NCBI GenBank assembly: GCA_030156895.1
Contig: JASGLP010000003.1
Coordinates: forward strand, 35,444-99,443
Direction: 5' to 3'
DNA from: Eubacteriaceae bacterium
Lineage (GTDB): Bacteria > Bacillota > Clostridia > Eubacteriales > Eubacteriaceae
Length of the DNA stretch: 64,000 nt
Positions 9,826-18,347 of the stretch are shown piece by piece. A program made the position numbers and the translations under genes. Position 1 is the stretch's first letter. Every line of letters starts with the position of its first letter. Under the pieces are notes generated by a model. The model was not told the origin of the DNA. It saw only the letters and a list, made by a program, of their open reading frames with translations, and did no database searches.

Positions 9826-11274
9826 CTATTTCAGCGTCTGTAAAAAAAGAGCCACCAATTTGGGATCAAACTGTGTTCCTGAACAGGCTTTTAATTCTTC
9901 ACCAATTTCTTTTTTGCTTTTATTTTTATGTTTCATTGCTTCATATGCTTCAGCTATAGCTACAATTCTTGCCTGCTGATTAATTTCGTCACCTTTTAAG
10001 CCGTTGGGATAACCACTTCCATCCCAGTGTTCCTGATGTTGGTAGACGATCTGGGCAATATCCTTATACTCATCTACCAAACTCAATAGCCTAAAGCCTC
10101 GCTCAGGATGACGCCTGATATCTGTCCAGTCGCTGTCTTCAAGTGTTTTCAGTTTGTTGAGACTTTTATCATCAACCGTAATTTTGCCAATATCATGCAG
10201 TTCTCCAGCCCGAATTGTCTGCTCGATAAAAGCCTTATCAGGCGAAAGTAAGGCGGCAATTTTTCCACTTACCTCACCAACCTCGATGGAATGTTGCTTT
10301 TCTCCTTCGTTATGATTAAAAAGCATTTCCAGCACTCGCTTGATGGTCTGACTTTTCATCGAGGTCCCTTTTTTCAGTTTCTCCCGATACATCAGATCCT
10401 CAGCATTTTTCAGGGTATTATTAAGGTTTTCCTCAATTTTGTCTTTTGTGTCATAACCGAAGGAAATCGATATTTCGATGCCATTCCCAACTTTTTGCAC
10501 TGTTAACTGATCCTGAATTCTATTAATTAATGCTTTAACCGTTTCTCGATCTGTCTCCGGCAAAAGCAGCACAAACTCGTCATTCCCGTAACGAATCACA
10601 AAGGCTTCTTTGGCACAAGTTTTCATGAGAATTTCAGCGGTTTTAATGATCACTTCATCGCCTGTTTCACGACCAAAAGAATCATTAATCAGTTCCAGTC
10701 CATTAATATCCGCCATTACAACTGAAATCGGCAAATATTTTTCCTGGTCGGTTCGCTCCATTTGATCCAACAAAAAGCGCCGGTTATAAAGCCCCGTCAT
10801 CTGATCATGATATCCCAGCATATCTGATACCTTTAATTTTTCACGTTCTTCGAAAAGTTTTTTTCGAGCGGCGTTTTTTTCTGTTTCATCAATCCCAATG
10901 CAAAGTACCAAATCAATTTCATTTGTTGCATTTCTGACAGGACGCCAGCGATTAATCCAATCGGTGGACGCTTTACCATTCTGCGGCTGACAAGTCATAG
11001 CCTGACTAATTAGCTCACCTTTTAGAATCCGATCAAAAATCTTTTGCGCTTCGTCACGCTTTTTTTGATCAAGATAATGTTCAAGAAAAGCATCCCCTGT
11101 TTTTATCTCAATTCCCCAATTTTCCTTGACCAGCTGATAGTAACGGCGGTTAAAAAATAAATATTTTCCGTCCCGATCCAGCGAAAATATAATCAACTCC
11201 TCAGAATTTTCTAAAAGCGCCAAAAGATATGATTTTTCCAATTGATTATCCATCGCCTTTAAATGGTTGTCCAT
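9826..11274 (-). CDS. PAS-GGDEF-HD-GYP c-di-GMP enzyme
   Basis: A 482-residue cytoplasmic protein with a PAS domain (ENSEELIIFSLDRDGKYLFF), a GGDEF domain with intact metal site (VVMADINGLELIND) but signature GNDEF, and an HD-GYP phosphodiesterase domain with the HD pair (ELHDIGK), HQEHWDGSGYP and AEAYEAM. HD-GYP domains hydrolyse c-di-GMP to GMP or pGpG. The GNDEF change makes cyclase activity uncertain, so net breakdown is likely. I start it at the ATG at 11274, which follows AAAGGAG; the frame is open to an ATG at 11340 with no ribosome site. It resembles the gene at 22589 in layout. Confidence 0.88.
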   Translation of the reverse strand: MDNHLKAMDNQLEKSYLLALLENSEELIIFSLDRDGKYLFFNRRYYQLVKENWGIEIKTGDAFLEHYLDQKKRDEAQKIFDRILKGELISQAMTCQPQNGKASTDWINRWRPVRNATNEIDLVLCIGIDETEKNAARKKLFEEREKLKVSDMLGYHDQMTGLYNRRFLLDQMERTDQEKYLPISVVMADINGLELINDSFGRETGDEVIIKTAEILMKTCAKEAFVIRYGNDEFVLLLPETDRETVKALINRIQDQLTVQKVGNGIEISISFGYDTKDKIEENLNNTLKNAEDLMYREKLKKGTSMKSQTIKRVLEMLFNHNEGEKQHSIEVGEVSGKIAALLSPDKAFIEQTIRAGELHDIGKITVDDKSLNKLKTLEDSDWTDIRRHPERGFRLLSLVDEYKDIAQIVYQHQEHWDGSGYPNGLKGDEINQQARIVAIAEAYEAMKHKNKSKKEIGEELKACSGTQFDPKLVALFLQTLK

Positions 11275-11386
11275 AGTCTGTTCTCCTTTATATACGAATT
11301 TATTACCATCCCAGTATTCGTTTATTCTGTCGTCGAACATTTATGCTTCTGATTGATATATATTCCCTTTTTTTAACAATTCAATC

Positions 11387-11419
11387 AAAAAAAAGCGAAC
11401 TTAAAAATTAAGTTCGCTT
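11387..11419 (-). terminator. Terminator of the Mrp-NifX gene
   Basis: AAGCGAACTTAA and TTAAGTTCGCTT form a perfect stem, followed by eight T on the minus strand. It lies 11 bases beyond the stop of the Mrp-NifX gene and ends the iron-sulfur cluster. Confidence 0.9.
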
Positions 11420-11430
11420 CAGAAAAAAGT

Positions 11431-12642
11431 TTAGTGTTCGCCACATTCGTCGTGGTGTTCATGTTCCTGACAAATAGAACCAGTTGATTCAAGCTTGCCA
11501 TCCAGATACAAAGCAGCCGAGTCAGCCGCAGTACCACTGACACCAATCACTACTTCGATGCCTTTTTCATTAAAGATGTCCACGGCACCACCGCCCATGC
11601 CCCCGGAAATAATAACATTTACACCCATATCATTCAAAAAATTAGGCAAAAACCCCGGTTTATGACCTGGATTAGCAACGGCTTCAGTTTTAACAATTTT
11701 TTTGCCTTCAGTATCAAAAATCATAAAACTTTCACAGTGACCAAAATGGCCAGTTACATTTCCATTATCACTTGCAACAGCAATTTTCATTTTTTGTTCT
11801 CCTTTAATTTCCTGTTCTTCATCTTCCAGCTGATTGGCCAGATTATCCAACCAGTTAATATCAGTCAGCTCAATCAGTCCCTTATCACAAGCAGCCGCTA
11901 GTTTTGGATCAATTGGCATTTTAGCCACGACATCCACACCGTACTGGGCAGCCACTTCTTCAACATGGCTGTCGCCAAAAATTGAATGGCTTTTGCCGCA
12001 ATCCGGACATTTAAAGAAAGACATATTTTCAACCAGACCGATCACTGGAATTTTCATCATCTCAGCCATTTTTACCGCTTTGGCAACGATCATCGATACC
12101 AGCTCCTGAGGTGAGGTGACAATAATAATCCCATCCACTGGCAGTGACTGGAATACTGTCAAAGGCACGTCTCCGGTTCCTGGTGGCATATCAATAAACA
12201 TATAGTCAATATCGCCCCAAATGACATCGGTCCAGAACTGTTTAACCGTGTTGCCGATAATCGGGCCACGCCAGATAACCGGATCGGTTTCATTTTCCAG
12301 CAGTAAATTGATGGACATGATATCAATACCCGTCTTACTGGTGTTAGGATAAACCCCCAGCTCACTAGTACGGGCTTTTTCTTTGATGCCAAACGCTTTA
12401 GGAATTGAAGGCCCGGTAATATCGGCATCAAGAATCGCCGTATTAAAGCCTCTGCGGCTCATCGTAACTGCCATTAAGGAAGTCACCAGCGATTTTCCAA
12501 CCCCGCCTTTGCCGCTCACGACGCCGATAACTTTTTTAATACGGCTCAGTTCATGGGGGCTTTCCAAAAAATCATTCTTGTCTTTTCGATCACTACATTC
12601 TTCACTGCAGCTGCTGCAGCTTTGATCACATGCTTCACTCAT
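11431..12642 (-). CDS. Mrp/NBP35 Fe-S carrier ATPase fused to NifX/B domain
   Basis: A 403-residue fusion. The N-terminus has a four-cysteine cluster (CDQSCSSCSEEC), then an Mrp/NBP35 P-loop ATPase with the deviant Walker A GKGGVGKS, DADITGPS, MPPGTGD and the C-terminal cluster-binding pair CPDC. A second domain starts near residue 284 (MKIAVASDNGNVTGHFGHCESF), a NifX/NifB-type metal-cofactor binding domain, and the tail is His/Cys rich (CQEHEHHDECGEH). Mrp proteins build or carry [4Fe-4S] clusters; NifX domains hold Fe-Mo type cofactors. The fusion suggests handing a metal cluster to the ORP-like partners upstream. Confidence 0.9.
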   Translation of the reverse strand: MSEACDQSCSSCSEECSDRKDKNDFLESPHELSRIKKVIGVVSGKGGVGKSLVTSLMAVTMSRRGFNTAILDADITGPSIPKAFGIKEKARTSELGVYPNTSKTGIDIMSINLLLENETDPVIWRGPIIGNTVKQFWTDVIWGDIDYMFIDMPPGTGDVPLTVFQSLPVDGIIIVTSPQELVSMIVAKAVKMAEMMKIPVIGLVENMSFFKCPDCGKSHSIFGDSHVEEVAAQYGVDVVAKMPIDPKLAAACDKGLIELTDINWLDNLANQLEDEEQEIKGEQKMKIAVASDNGNVTGHFGHCESFMIFDTEGKKIVKTEAVANPGHKPGFLPNFLNDMGVNVIISGGMGGGAVDIFNEKGIEVVIGVSGTAADSAALYLDGKLESTGSICQEHEHHDECGEH

Positions 12643-12710
12643 TGTTTTCTCCTCAATAATTCCAAGTTTTTATGATAAACAGGACACTGCCCGCTTATTT
12701 CTAATTAATC

Positions 12711-12728
12711 CTTTCTTTTTAAGAAAGT
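12711..12728. repeat. Palindromic direct repeat left of repeat copy A
   Basis: An 18-base sequence (CTTTCTTTTTAAGAAAGT), self-complementary except in its centre. An identical copy lies at 12913-12930, so the pair exactly brackets the 184-bp intergenic element. Confidence 0.85.
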
Positions 12729-12912
12729 CAGTGCGTAGACAACCCCCGCACCGATCAATTGGATTTCGTAGTCCGCGCGCGGATTCGTACAGTCGCTCAA
12801 TTTGAAATCGCTAATTATTGACGTTTTCTAGCAACTGTTCGCCCCGAGGCGGACACTGAAAAGCCAATTGTCGGTGCTCAGGTAGATAAAATTAACTTTG
12901 TCTTCAGTCTGC
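12729..12912 (+). repeat. Dispersed intergenic repeat, copy A (full length)
   Basis: 184 bp between two copies of an 18-bp palindrome. It has internal terminal inverted repeats GCACCGATCAATTGG (12748-12762) and CCAATTGTCGGTGC (12864-12877), about 19 bases outside the left one and 35 outside the right one. The whole sequence matches copy D at 51410-51599 in reverse orientation, and internally deleted copies lie at 46168 and 49917. It has no open reading frame of note. It lies between the metallo-beta-lactamase gene and the Mrp-NifX gene, so it may be transcribed as a folded intercistronic RNA. Confidence 0.85.
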
Positions 12913-12930
12913 CTTTCTTTTTAAGAAAGT
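12913..12930. repeat. Palindromic direct repeat right of repeat copy A
   Basis: The same 18 bases as 12711-12728, one base after the stop codon of the metallo-beta-lactamase gene on the minus strand, where a terminator or stabilising hairpin would be expected. Confidence 0.85.
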
Positions 12931-12931
12931 T

Positions 12932-13762
12932 TCATATCTTCATTTGCATACCGGTTGAAATCGGCAAAAGCTGATCGCCTAAAATATTTTTAAGACGCTC
13001 ATAGGCTTCCTGGCCGGTACAATGACCAGTATAGTATTGTATATTCTTTTGTTTTAGGGCTTTTCCAAGCCCTTCAATCAGACTATTATTTTCTGGTTTA
13101 TTAAAATCAAGGCCTTTAAGATGAAAGCCGCCAATCACGTGTGTCGGTATCGTATGATAAACCGTCTGCAAATGATTCAGCACATTGATCATCCCGCAAT
13201 GGGCACAGCCTGCCACTAAAATAATTTTCTCCCCATCTTTTATCAGCAAATGCTGTTCATGGGAAAAATCATCTTTCAGCAGGCCGCTTGCTGTTTCAAC
13301 AAAAAGGTTCTGATTGGCTGGTGAAAATAATTCTCGTCCCGAAACATCAGAAAACAGCATCATCCTATTATTAATATGATACTCCTGATCGACAAAGCAG
13401 AGGCGTGAATCAGTCAATATTTCGCCCGGCAATCCAATATATTCAAAGTTTTGCCTAGACCGTTTGGCAAAAAAACCACCTAAGGCTTGGCGTTTCATAA
13501 AAATTTCACCCTCTGGATGATCAGATAAGTAATCGATCAAACCGCCACCATGATCATAATGGCCATGACTGATTATTACCTGATTTGTATTCTCCAGTGA
13601 CAGTCCCATCTTGATCGCATTTTTTTTATACAAACAAGTGGCACCCAAATCAAAGAGCAGTTTATTACCATTGTCTTCAATCAGAAGGCTCAAGCCATGC
13701 TCTCCTTCAAGCGCCGGGTCGATCGTAGACGTATTTTCTATCAGGACACTGATTTTAATCAT
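12932..13762 (-). CDS. Metallo-beta-lactamase fold hydrolase
   Basis: A 276-residue protein with the HxHxDH zinc motif (ISHGHYDHGG, near residue 65), a later metal histidine (VAGCAHCGMINVL) and a C-terminal histidine (GGFHLKG; YTGHCTG). It belongs to the MBL subgroup annotated near methanopterin or molybdopterin/Fe-S genes in anaerobes; the substrate is unknown. Its ATG overlaps the TGA of the upstream ATPase (ATGA), so it is part of the ORP-like operon. The zinc ligands are intact, so it should be an active hydrolase or oxidoreductase. Confidence 0.85.
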   Translation of the reverse strand: MIKISVLIENTSTIDPALEGEHGLSLLIEDNGNKLLFDLGATCLYKKNAIKMGLSLENTNQVIISHGHYDHGGGLIDYLSDHPEGEIFMKRQALGGFFAKRSRQNFEYIGLPGEILTDSRLCFVDQEYHINNRMMLFSDVSGRELFSPANQNLFVETASGLLKDDFSHEQHLLIKDGEKIILVAGCAHCGMINVLNHLQTVYHTIPTHVIGGFHLKGLDFNKPENNSLIEGLGKALKQKNIQYYTGHCTGQEAYERLKNILGDQLLPISTGMQMKI

Positions 13763-14628
13763 TTTTTTGCATAGAGCGCTTTTAGCGTCTGATTAAAAAC
13801 ATCGCGAACCGCAAAACCAGCTGAACATTCCATATCAACGACGGTCTTGCCCTCGTTAACCGCCTGCACCGCACACTGATCATAAGGAATCTGACCCATA
13901 AATAAGAGGTCTTCAGCCAGGCAGTAGTCGATAATCTTTTGCGTATTGGTCGGACTGGTATCGGCCTTATTGACACAAACCACCGTCTTGGTATGAAAAA
14001 CTCTGGCCGTTTTAACAATTCTTTCCAGATCACTGATCCCGGAAAGTGACGGTTCCGCTACAATCAGCACCAGGTCTACCCCACTCAGTGAGGCAATTAC
14101 CGGACAACCAATTCCAGGGGACCCATCAATAATCGCCAGATCAACATTTTCTTTTAAAGCACCACGCATTTGTTTTTTTACTTCTGTTACCAAAAGGCCG
14201 GAGGTTCCACTGCCCATTTTAAGCTTAGCCGTTGAAAAAACCGCTTTTCCGGTATAGAGAATCAAATCTCCATCAACTCGCGGCTTCATAGTAATGGCAT
14301 CCGCCGGACAAAAAGCCTGGCAGACCCCGCAGCCTTCGCAAGCATAGGGATCGATCGAAAAGCCATTTTCTTCGATCACCGAATCAAATCGGCAAAGCGC
14401 CTTGCAGGCGCCACATTGAATGCAGACCGTCTGATCAATGACTGCTTTGCCCATACCATAAAAGTCGCTTTCCCTTTTGACCCCTACATCTTCCATAATC
14501 AGATGAAGATTCGGCGCATCCACGTCGCAATCCGCATAAGCCATGGCATTTGCTAAGCGGATAAAAGCACTGGCTACGGTTGTTTTTCCGGTTCCACCTT
14601 TGCCGCTAAGCACCAGCAATTGTTTCAT
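13759..14628 (-). CDS. MinD-type ATPase with inserted 2[4Fe-4S] ferredoxin domain (second)
   Basis: A 289-residue SIMIBI P-loop ATPase: Walker A GKGGTGKTT, ADCDVDAPN, then a ferredoxin insert with CIQCGACKALC and CEGCGVCQAFCPADA, then IIDGSPGIGCPV. The pair of such ATPases is typical of ORP (orange protein) loci of anaerobes, where they are thought to load metal clusters onto NifX-type proteins. The ATG at 14628 follows AAGGAGG. It overlaps its paralogue upstream by 23 bases and the MBL gene downstream by 4. Confidence 0.92.
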   Translation of the reverse strand: MKQLLVLSGKGGTGKTTVASAFIRLANAMAYADCDVDAPNLHLIMEDVGVKRESDFYGMGKAVIDQTVCIQCGACKALCRFDSVIEENGFSIDPYACEGCGVCQAFCPADAITMKPRVDGDLILYTGKAVFSTAKLKMGSGTSGLLVTEVKKQMRGALKENVDLAIIDGSPGIGCPVIASLSGVDLVLIVAEPSLSGISDLERIVKTARVFHTKTVVCVNKADTSPTNTQKIIDYCLAEDLLFMGQIPYDQCAVQAVNEGKTVVDMECSAGFAVRDVFNQTLKALYAKK

Positions 14629-15463
14629 GATCCATGACCTCCTTGATCTGACGCAAAAATTGTTCAAATATCTTCTGATAATGGCTGTCTTCTCTGGCGG
14701 CAACCTTGCCATTTGAAGTCATTTGACCTAGCTCCCGACTAAAAGGAATTTGTCCCAGCAGCGGAATTTGGCTGTGCTGGGCAAATTTTTCGATGGGATT
14801 ATTTTCTTCAAAGCATTTATTGATGATAATCCCATGGGGTTTATGAAAGAGTCTGACCAATTCATAAACCATCTGCAGATTATGCAGGCCAAATAAAGTC
14901 GGCTCAGCAACCAGAACGCAGTAATCCGCATCCCGGATCGACTCCATAACAATACAGGCGCTGCCCGGCGGACAGTCAATGACCACGGTATCATCATCTT
15001 CTTTAATGTGACTCAGTAAATCCTTAATAATCGGTGTTCCTGAAGCTTCTCCAGTATTTAAAAATCCTGAGAAGACTTTGACCTGTTCAGAAACCCCGGC
15101 ATTTATTTTTCCAATGACTTTGTCTTTTTCGGTCAAAGCTTTATGAGGACAAAGCATGATACAGCCGCCGCAGGAGTGACAAATCTCGTCAAAAACAATC
15201 AGTTTATTGACAATTGACGCGAGGGCATTGAATTTGCAAAAATCAACACAGGTCCGACAGCCGTTGCACAAATCTTCATCGACAAGCGGAATTTTAACTG
15301 TTACTTCTTCTGTAACTGGCTCTTGTGGTTTAAAAAAGAGGTGGCCATTGGGCTCCTCTACATCACAGTCCAGATAAACAGCGTGACCCGCAACAGCAGC
15401 AAGATTAACTGAGACAAGGGTTTTCCCCGTCCCCCCTTTACCACTGAGCACAGCTATCTTCAC
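14606..15463 (-). CDS. MinD-type ATPase with inserted 2[4Fe-4S] ferredoxin domain (first)
   Basis: A 285-residue paralogue of the next gene: GKGGTGKT, YLDCDVEEPN, ferredoxin insert CNGCRTCVDFC and CHSCGGCIMLCP, then VIDCPPGSACIV. I start it at the GTG at 15463, whose GTGA overlaps the stop of the BMC-like gene, because the upstream extension has an unlikely composition and GAAGGA is placed correctly. The two ATPases probably act as a heterodimer in Fe-S or Mo-type cluster assembly. Confidence 0.92.
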   Translation of the reverse strand: MKIAVLSGKGGTGKTLVSVNLAAVAGHAVYLDCDVEEPNGHLFFKPQEPVTEEVTVKIPLVDEDLCNGCRTCVDFCKFNALASIVNKLIVFDEICHSCGGCIMLCPHKALTEKDKVIGKINAGVSEQVKVFSGFLNTGEASGTPIIKDLLSHIKEDDDTVVIDCPPGSACIVMESIRDADYCVLVAEPTLFGLHNLQMVYELVRLFHKPHGIIINKCFEENNPIEKFAQHSQIPLLGQIPFSRELGQMTSNGKVAAREDSHYQKIFEQFLRQIKEVMDHETIAGA

Positions 15464-15759
15464 TTGTTCATCCTTCTTTCGATTGCCGCAAGAGCAGCTT
15501 CCACAGCGGTTATATCGCCAAATACACCAAGGGTAGTGATATGTTGGGGACAAAGTCCGTGAATCTCCACAACGGTTACTTCCGACGTTTTCTCGGCGAT
15601 ATCACTTGCGACAATCACTTCGATCACTGTTCCCTGGCATAAACCAACAGCCGTGTACTCATCTTCAAGAATCCGTTCGGCAACTTTTCGGTCGCCCACT
15701 TTACGAGAAAGAATCTCTTTGGTGCCGCTGGAAATCCCATTAATCACTTCAATCTTCAT
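15460..15759 (-). CDS. BMC-domain-like small protein
   Basis: 99 residues. The C-terminal half (VTVVEIHGLCPQHITTLGVFGDITAVEAALAAIER) reads like a bacterial-microcompartment shell domain core (V-x-x-HG..P....LGVFGD..AVEAA), while the N-terminal half (KIEVINGISSGTKEILSRKVG) does not complete a normal shell subunit. No other shell protein is nearby, so a true microcompartment is unlikely. It sits between the NifX/B gene and the first ATPase in a tightly packed operon and is probably a structural or regulatory partner of them. Family assignment tentative. Confidence 0.55.
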   Translation of the reverse strand: MKIEVINGISSGTKEILSRKVGDRKVAERILEDEYTAVGLCQGTVIEVIVASDIAEKTSEVTVVEIHGLCPQHITTLGVFGDITAVEAALAAIERRMNK

Positions 15760-15760
15760 C

Positions 15761-16129
15761 TTAGTTCACCCCATGCCCATGAAAGCCGGGATGAATATTT
15801 GTCAACTCTTTCAAGCTGCCATCCTGGTAAGCTTTTATATTATCTTCGATCGAATCACTTGTATTTTTAAATAATTTAATATCCGCCTGTTTAAAAACGT
15901 CCGCTGCATTTTCACCGCAACGTGGCGTAATCAGCGTTTTTGCGCCAGTGTCGACAACAATTTGCGCTGCCTTAATGCCTGCACCACCTTGAGCGCTGGC
16001 CGCTTCATTAACTAAAAAACTGCCCTGTTTTTCCTGGGTATCATAAATATAAAAAAAGGGCGCCCGTCCAAAGGACATACAAACTTCTGAATCCATCGTG
16101 TTTTCTTCTACTGGTATTGCAATTTTCAT
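15761..16129 (-). CDS. NifX/NifB-type cofactor-binding protein (ORP-like)
   Basis: 122 residues of the dinitrogenase iron-molybdenum cofactor family: MKIAIPVEEN start, SFGRAPFFYIYD, GAGIKAAQIVVDTGAKTLITPRCGENAADVF. Members bind Fe-Mo type or heterometallic clusters; ORP of Desulfovibrio carries a Mo-Cu cluster. Its place next to two ferredoxin-ATPases and DUF134 is the ORP arrangement. The ATG at 16129 follows AAAGGAG; the frame extends 36 residues further without a ribosome site. Confidence 0.88.
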   Translation of the reverse strand: MKIAIPVEENTMDSEVCMSFGRAPFFYIYDTQEKQGSFLVNEAASAQGGAGIKAAQIVVDTGAKTLITPRCGENAADVFKQADIKLFKNTSDSIEDNIKAYQDGSLKELTNIHPGFHGHGVN

Positions 16130-16145
16130 TTTCCGCTCCTTTAGT

Positions 16146-16508
16146 CTATATCGATTGTCGATGTCTGCGACATCGTCCACAACCAGCTCTTTGATTAGCC
16201 GATGTATCATCACACAACTTATAATTGCCACCTTCAATTTTTATGACCGAACCATTCACAATGGCATCAGCTATTTTCTTTCTGGCATCATTATAAATCC
16301 GCTGTACGGTAGTCCGCGCCACATTCATGCTCTGGGCACATTCTTCCTGCATCAAGCCTTCATGATCAATCAGGCGAATGGTTTCGTATTCCTCAACAGT
16401 CATCACTATCACATCATTTTCAGATCCCCGACTGTTTAAAGGACCAAAAAGGTCGGTTTCCGGCAAACAGCACACTTTTCTTCTTTTCACTGGTCTTGGC
16501 ATAATCAT
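16146..16508 (-). CDS. DUF134 (UPF0251) DNA-binding protein
   Basis: 120 residues: [14 protein letters not shown] start typical of the family, a helix-turn-helix resembling sigma region 4 ([43 protein letters not shown]) and a C-terminal Gly/Cys/Arg tail. It is the likely regulator of the ORP-like operon that it heads. AGGTGA precedes the start. Paired cysteines (CC near residue 12; a C near the C-terminus) could sense a metal or redox state, which is inference. Confidence 0.88.
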   Translation of the reverse strand: MIMPRPVKRRKVCCLPETDLFGPLNSRGSENDVIVMTVEEYETIRLIDHEGLMQEECAQSMNVARTTVQRIYNDARKKIADAIVNGSVIKIEGGNYKLCDDTSANQRAGCGRCRRHRQSI

Positions 16509-16575
16509 TCACCTCATTTTCTGTTTACCAACACTTATATTATACGCCATTATAAACATATGTCAATAATATTTC

Positions 16576-17259
16576 CTAAACTTTTTCAAATCCATCACAA
16601 AAGTTTTCCTTGATGTGCTTCGCATCGCAAAAAGGTTTGTTAGTCGATTTTCCGCACCGACATAGCGTCAGTCGTTCTCTGATTTCATAGCTTTTTCCGG
16701 AAGCCGAAATAATTTCGATCCGCCCTTTGACAAAAATCCCCGCACTGACCATTTTTTCGGGATCCTGAAGGATGATAATCTCAGCTTCCCCCTGATCCTC
16801 ATAGTCCCGACCATTTTTATCAGCCGCCACCAGTCGACCGGCAGGACATTCAACCGCCGCCCGAATCGCCTCGCTCTTTAAAAAGGCATCATCGGATTTT
16901 TTTACCAGTTCCCAGGCACTGCCACTTTTGCGGTGGCAAAAGCGAGCCAGGGCGCAGCGGTGGTCATCCATTAAAATTAGATCTGGCCCCTCCAGCTTGT
17001 CGGCGCGATCAGCAAAAGCATCCATGCTGGCCGTTTCCTGACCGTCAAAGGCACAATCACTGTGTTGGCCATCACAAAAAGGCGGATTTTTCGAGTGTCC
17101 GCAACGACACAATGAATACTTTTCTCTTTGCGGCAAGGCTCTGCCCTCTTCAAGCACATAGCCCCCATCCTTTTTTCTGATTATTTTCTCACTGAGTCGA
17201 ATCCCGCCTTGAACCAGATAGGGACCATCGACCAGGATTATTATTTTTTCATTACCCAT
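16576..17259 (-). CDS. Double-CDGSH iron-sulfur protein with Fer4-like centre
   Basis: 227 residues in three parts: a CDGSH motif (CRCGHSKNPPFCDGQH, near residue 51), a central mono-cluster ferredoxin-like domain (HRCALARFCHRKSG and VECPAGRLVA), and a second CDGSH motif (CRCGKSTNKPFCDAKH, near residue 200). CDGSH proteins bind [2Fe-2S] through three Cys and one His, and all are present in both copies. The role is electron transfer or cluster handling in the cytoplasm. It lies 68 bases upstream of the DUF134 gene on the same strand and may be transcribed with the ORP-like cluster. Confidence 0.9.
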   Translation of the reverse strand: MGNEKIIILVDGPYLVQGGIRLSEKIIRKKDGGYVLEEGRALPQREKYSLCRCGHSKNPPFCDGQHSDCAFDGQETASMDAFADRADKLEGPDLILMDDHRCALARFCHRKSGSAWELVKKSDDAFLKSEAIRAAVECPAGRLVAADKNGRDYEDQGEAEIIILQDPEKMVSAGIFVKGRIEIISASGKSYEIRERLTLCRCGKSTNKPFCDAKHIKENFCDGFEKV

Positions 17260-17467
17260 ACTTTCTCATCTCCTGCTGAATTGCTTCTATTTTATCAGTT
17301 CTTGTATGATATTTCATTACTCAATTCCAATAAAATAAGTCATAATTTATTATTTTCACCATTCCTACAACAATTTTTGATTAATGCCTTTGCCAAAACC
17401 ACCAAGCCAATTCTTTATTTCATCCTGATTTAATGATAAAAAGTCCTTCATACTTTCTTTTCTAGCA

Positions 17468-17518
17468 TAAAAAAGCAGTTTCTCAAGCTCCTTAACCAGG
17501 AATTGAAAAACTGCTTTT
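17468..17518 (-). terminator. Terminator of the encapsulin operon
   Basis: AAAGCAGTTTCTCAA pairs with TTGAAAAACTGCTTT, followed by T-rich sequence on the minus strand, 21 bases after the encapsulin stop codon. Confidence 0.8.
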
Positions 17519-17538
17519 ACTATGTTTTTAAATTTTAT

Positions 17539-18327
17539 TTAAAGTGTGTAAGAAATAATAATGTTGTCATCAAGAATCCGGAAGGTGAAGCTTTCAGTTA
17601 TAAATAAATTGATACTTTCGCCATCGTAGGATTCAAATCCGATTGCAAAATCCTGACCAATTGTTAATTCAATATTACTGTTATCATAAGGAATCAGGAA
17701 TGCCCCATCCAAAATCGTACTCAAGAGAATTTTTCCGCCAATCAGCGATTCTATTCTTTTAATCAACGGATAGCCCTGAGAGCCTTTATTCAAACGATTA
17801 TAGACTTCCTGACCGACTATTAAAACAAACGGTTCAGCTTCAAATTTTTCTTTCAAAACAATAACTCCCTTGGAAATAGCTTCCATTATTTCCGAATCTT
17901 TTTTTCCAAAAGGAATTTTTTCATTAGCAACTGCACCATCTAAACCGACAATCGAACCCGGATCATAGCCATGATAAACCGCTTGCTCTTCAAATTCCGC
18001 AATTTTTTTTACTGCTTCTTCAAGATTTGATAAATCGATATCTTTTGCGCCACGCGTTAGATTATCCATTTCCCAGCGATTCAAACTAAAAGATACCCGA
18101 ACCTCTGTTAATGGTTTAACCGAAAATACACCAGTTTTTATAAAATCATCTGTATCTTCTGTCAGATTCAGACGGCCTTCAGAAACACTGGTAAAATCCA
18201 AACCTTTCGGGCCTTCAACTTTAACTGCTTTTCTTGCCGTTAGCCGACTCTTTAATACTTCTTCTGCTCGACCATCAATTTCACTCCAAGCTAATTGAGT
18301 TAAGGGTGCCATTTCTCTTTTTAACAT
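17539..18327 (-). CDS. Encapsulin shell protein (family 1)
   Basis: 262 residues, the usual length of HK97-fold encapsulins (linocin M18 type). Hallmarks are the N-terminus LKREMAPLTQLAWSEIDGRAEEVL, LTARKAVKVEGPKG, the PL..VR.SFSLNRWEMDNLTRG segment and QDFAIGFESYDGESINLFITESF. Sixty copies are expected to assemble into a nanocompartment that encloses the ferritin-like protein encoded 20 bases upstream. The pair stores iron in a sealed shell. It ends with its own terminator. Confidence 0.97.
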   Translation of the reverse strand: MLKREMAPLTQLAWSEIDGRAEEVLKSRLTARKAVKVEGPKGLDFTSVSEGRLNLTEDTDDFIKTGVFSVKPLTEVRVSFSLNRWEMDNLTRGAKDIDLSNLEEAVKKIAEFEEQAVYHGYDPGSIVGLDGAVANEKIPFGKKDSEIMEAISKGVIVLKEKFEAEPFVLIVGQEVYNRLNKGSQGYPLIKRIESLIGGKILLSTILDGAFLIPYDNSNIELTIGQDFAIGFESYDGESINLFITESFTFRILDDNIIISYTL

Positions 18328-18347
18328 ATTTTTCCTCCTATTCGATA

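Noticed and set aside
12748..12877. Integron attC site for the dispersed repeat
   Set aside because: Size is similar, but the RYYYAAC/GTTRRRY core sites are not seen at the right places and no integron integrase lies in the window.
16639..16655. GCACCGAC match to the dispersed repeat end
   Set aside because: It lies in the coding sequence of the CDGSH gene, codes for conserved residues (CRCGK) and has no partner inverted repeat.
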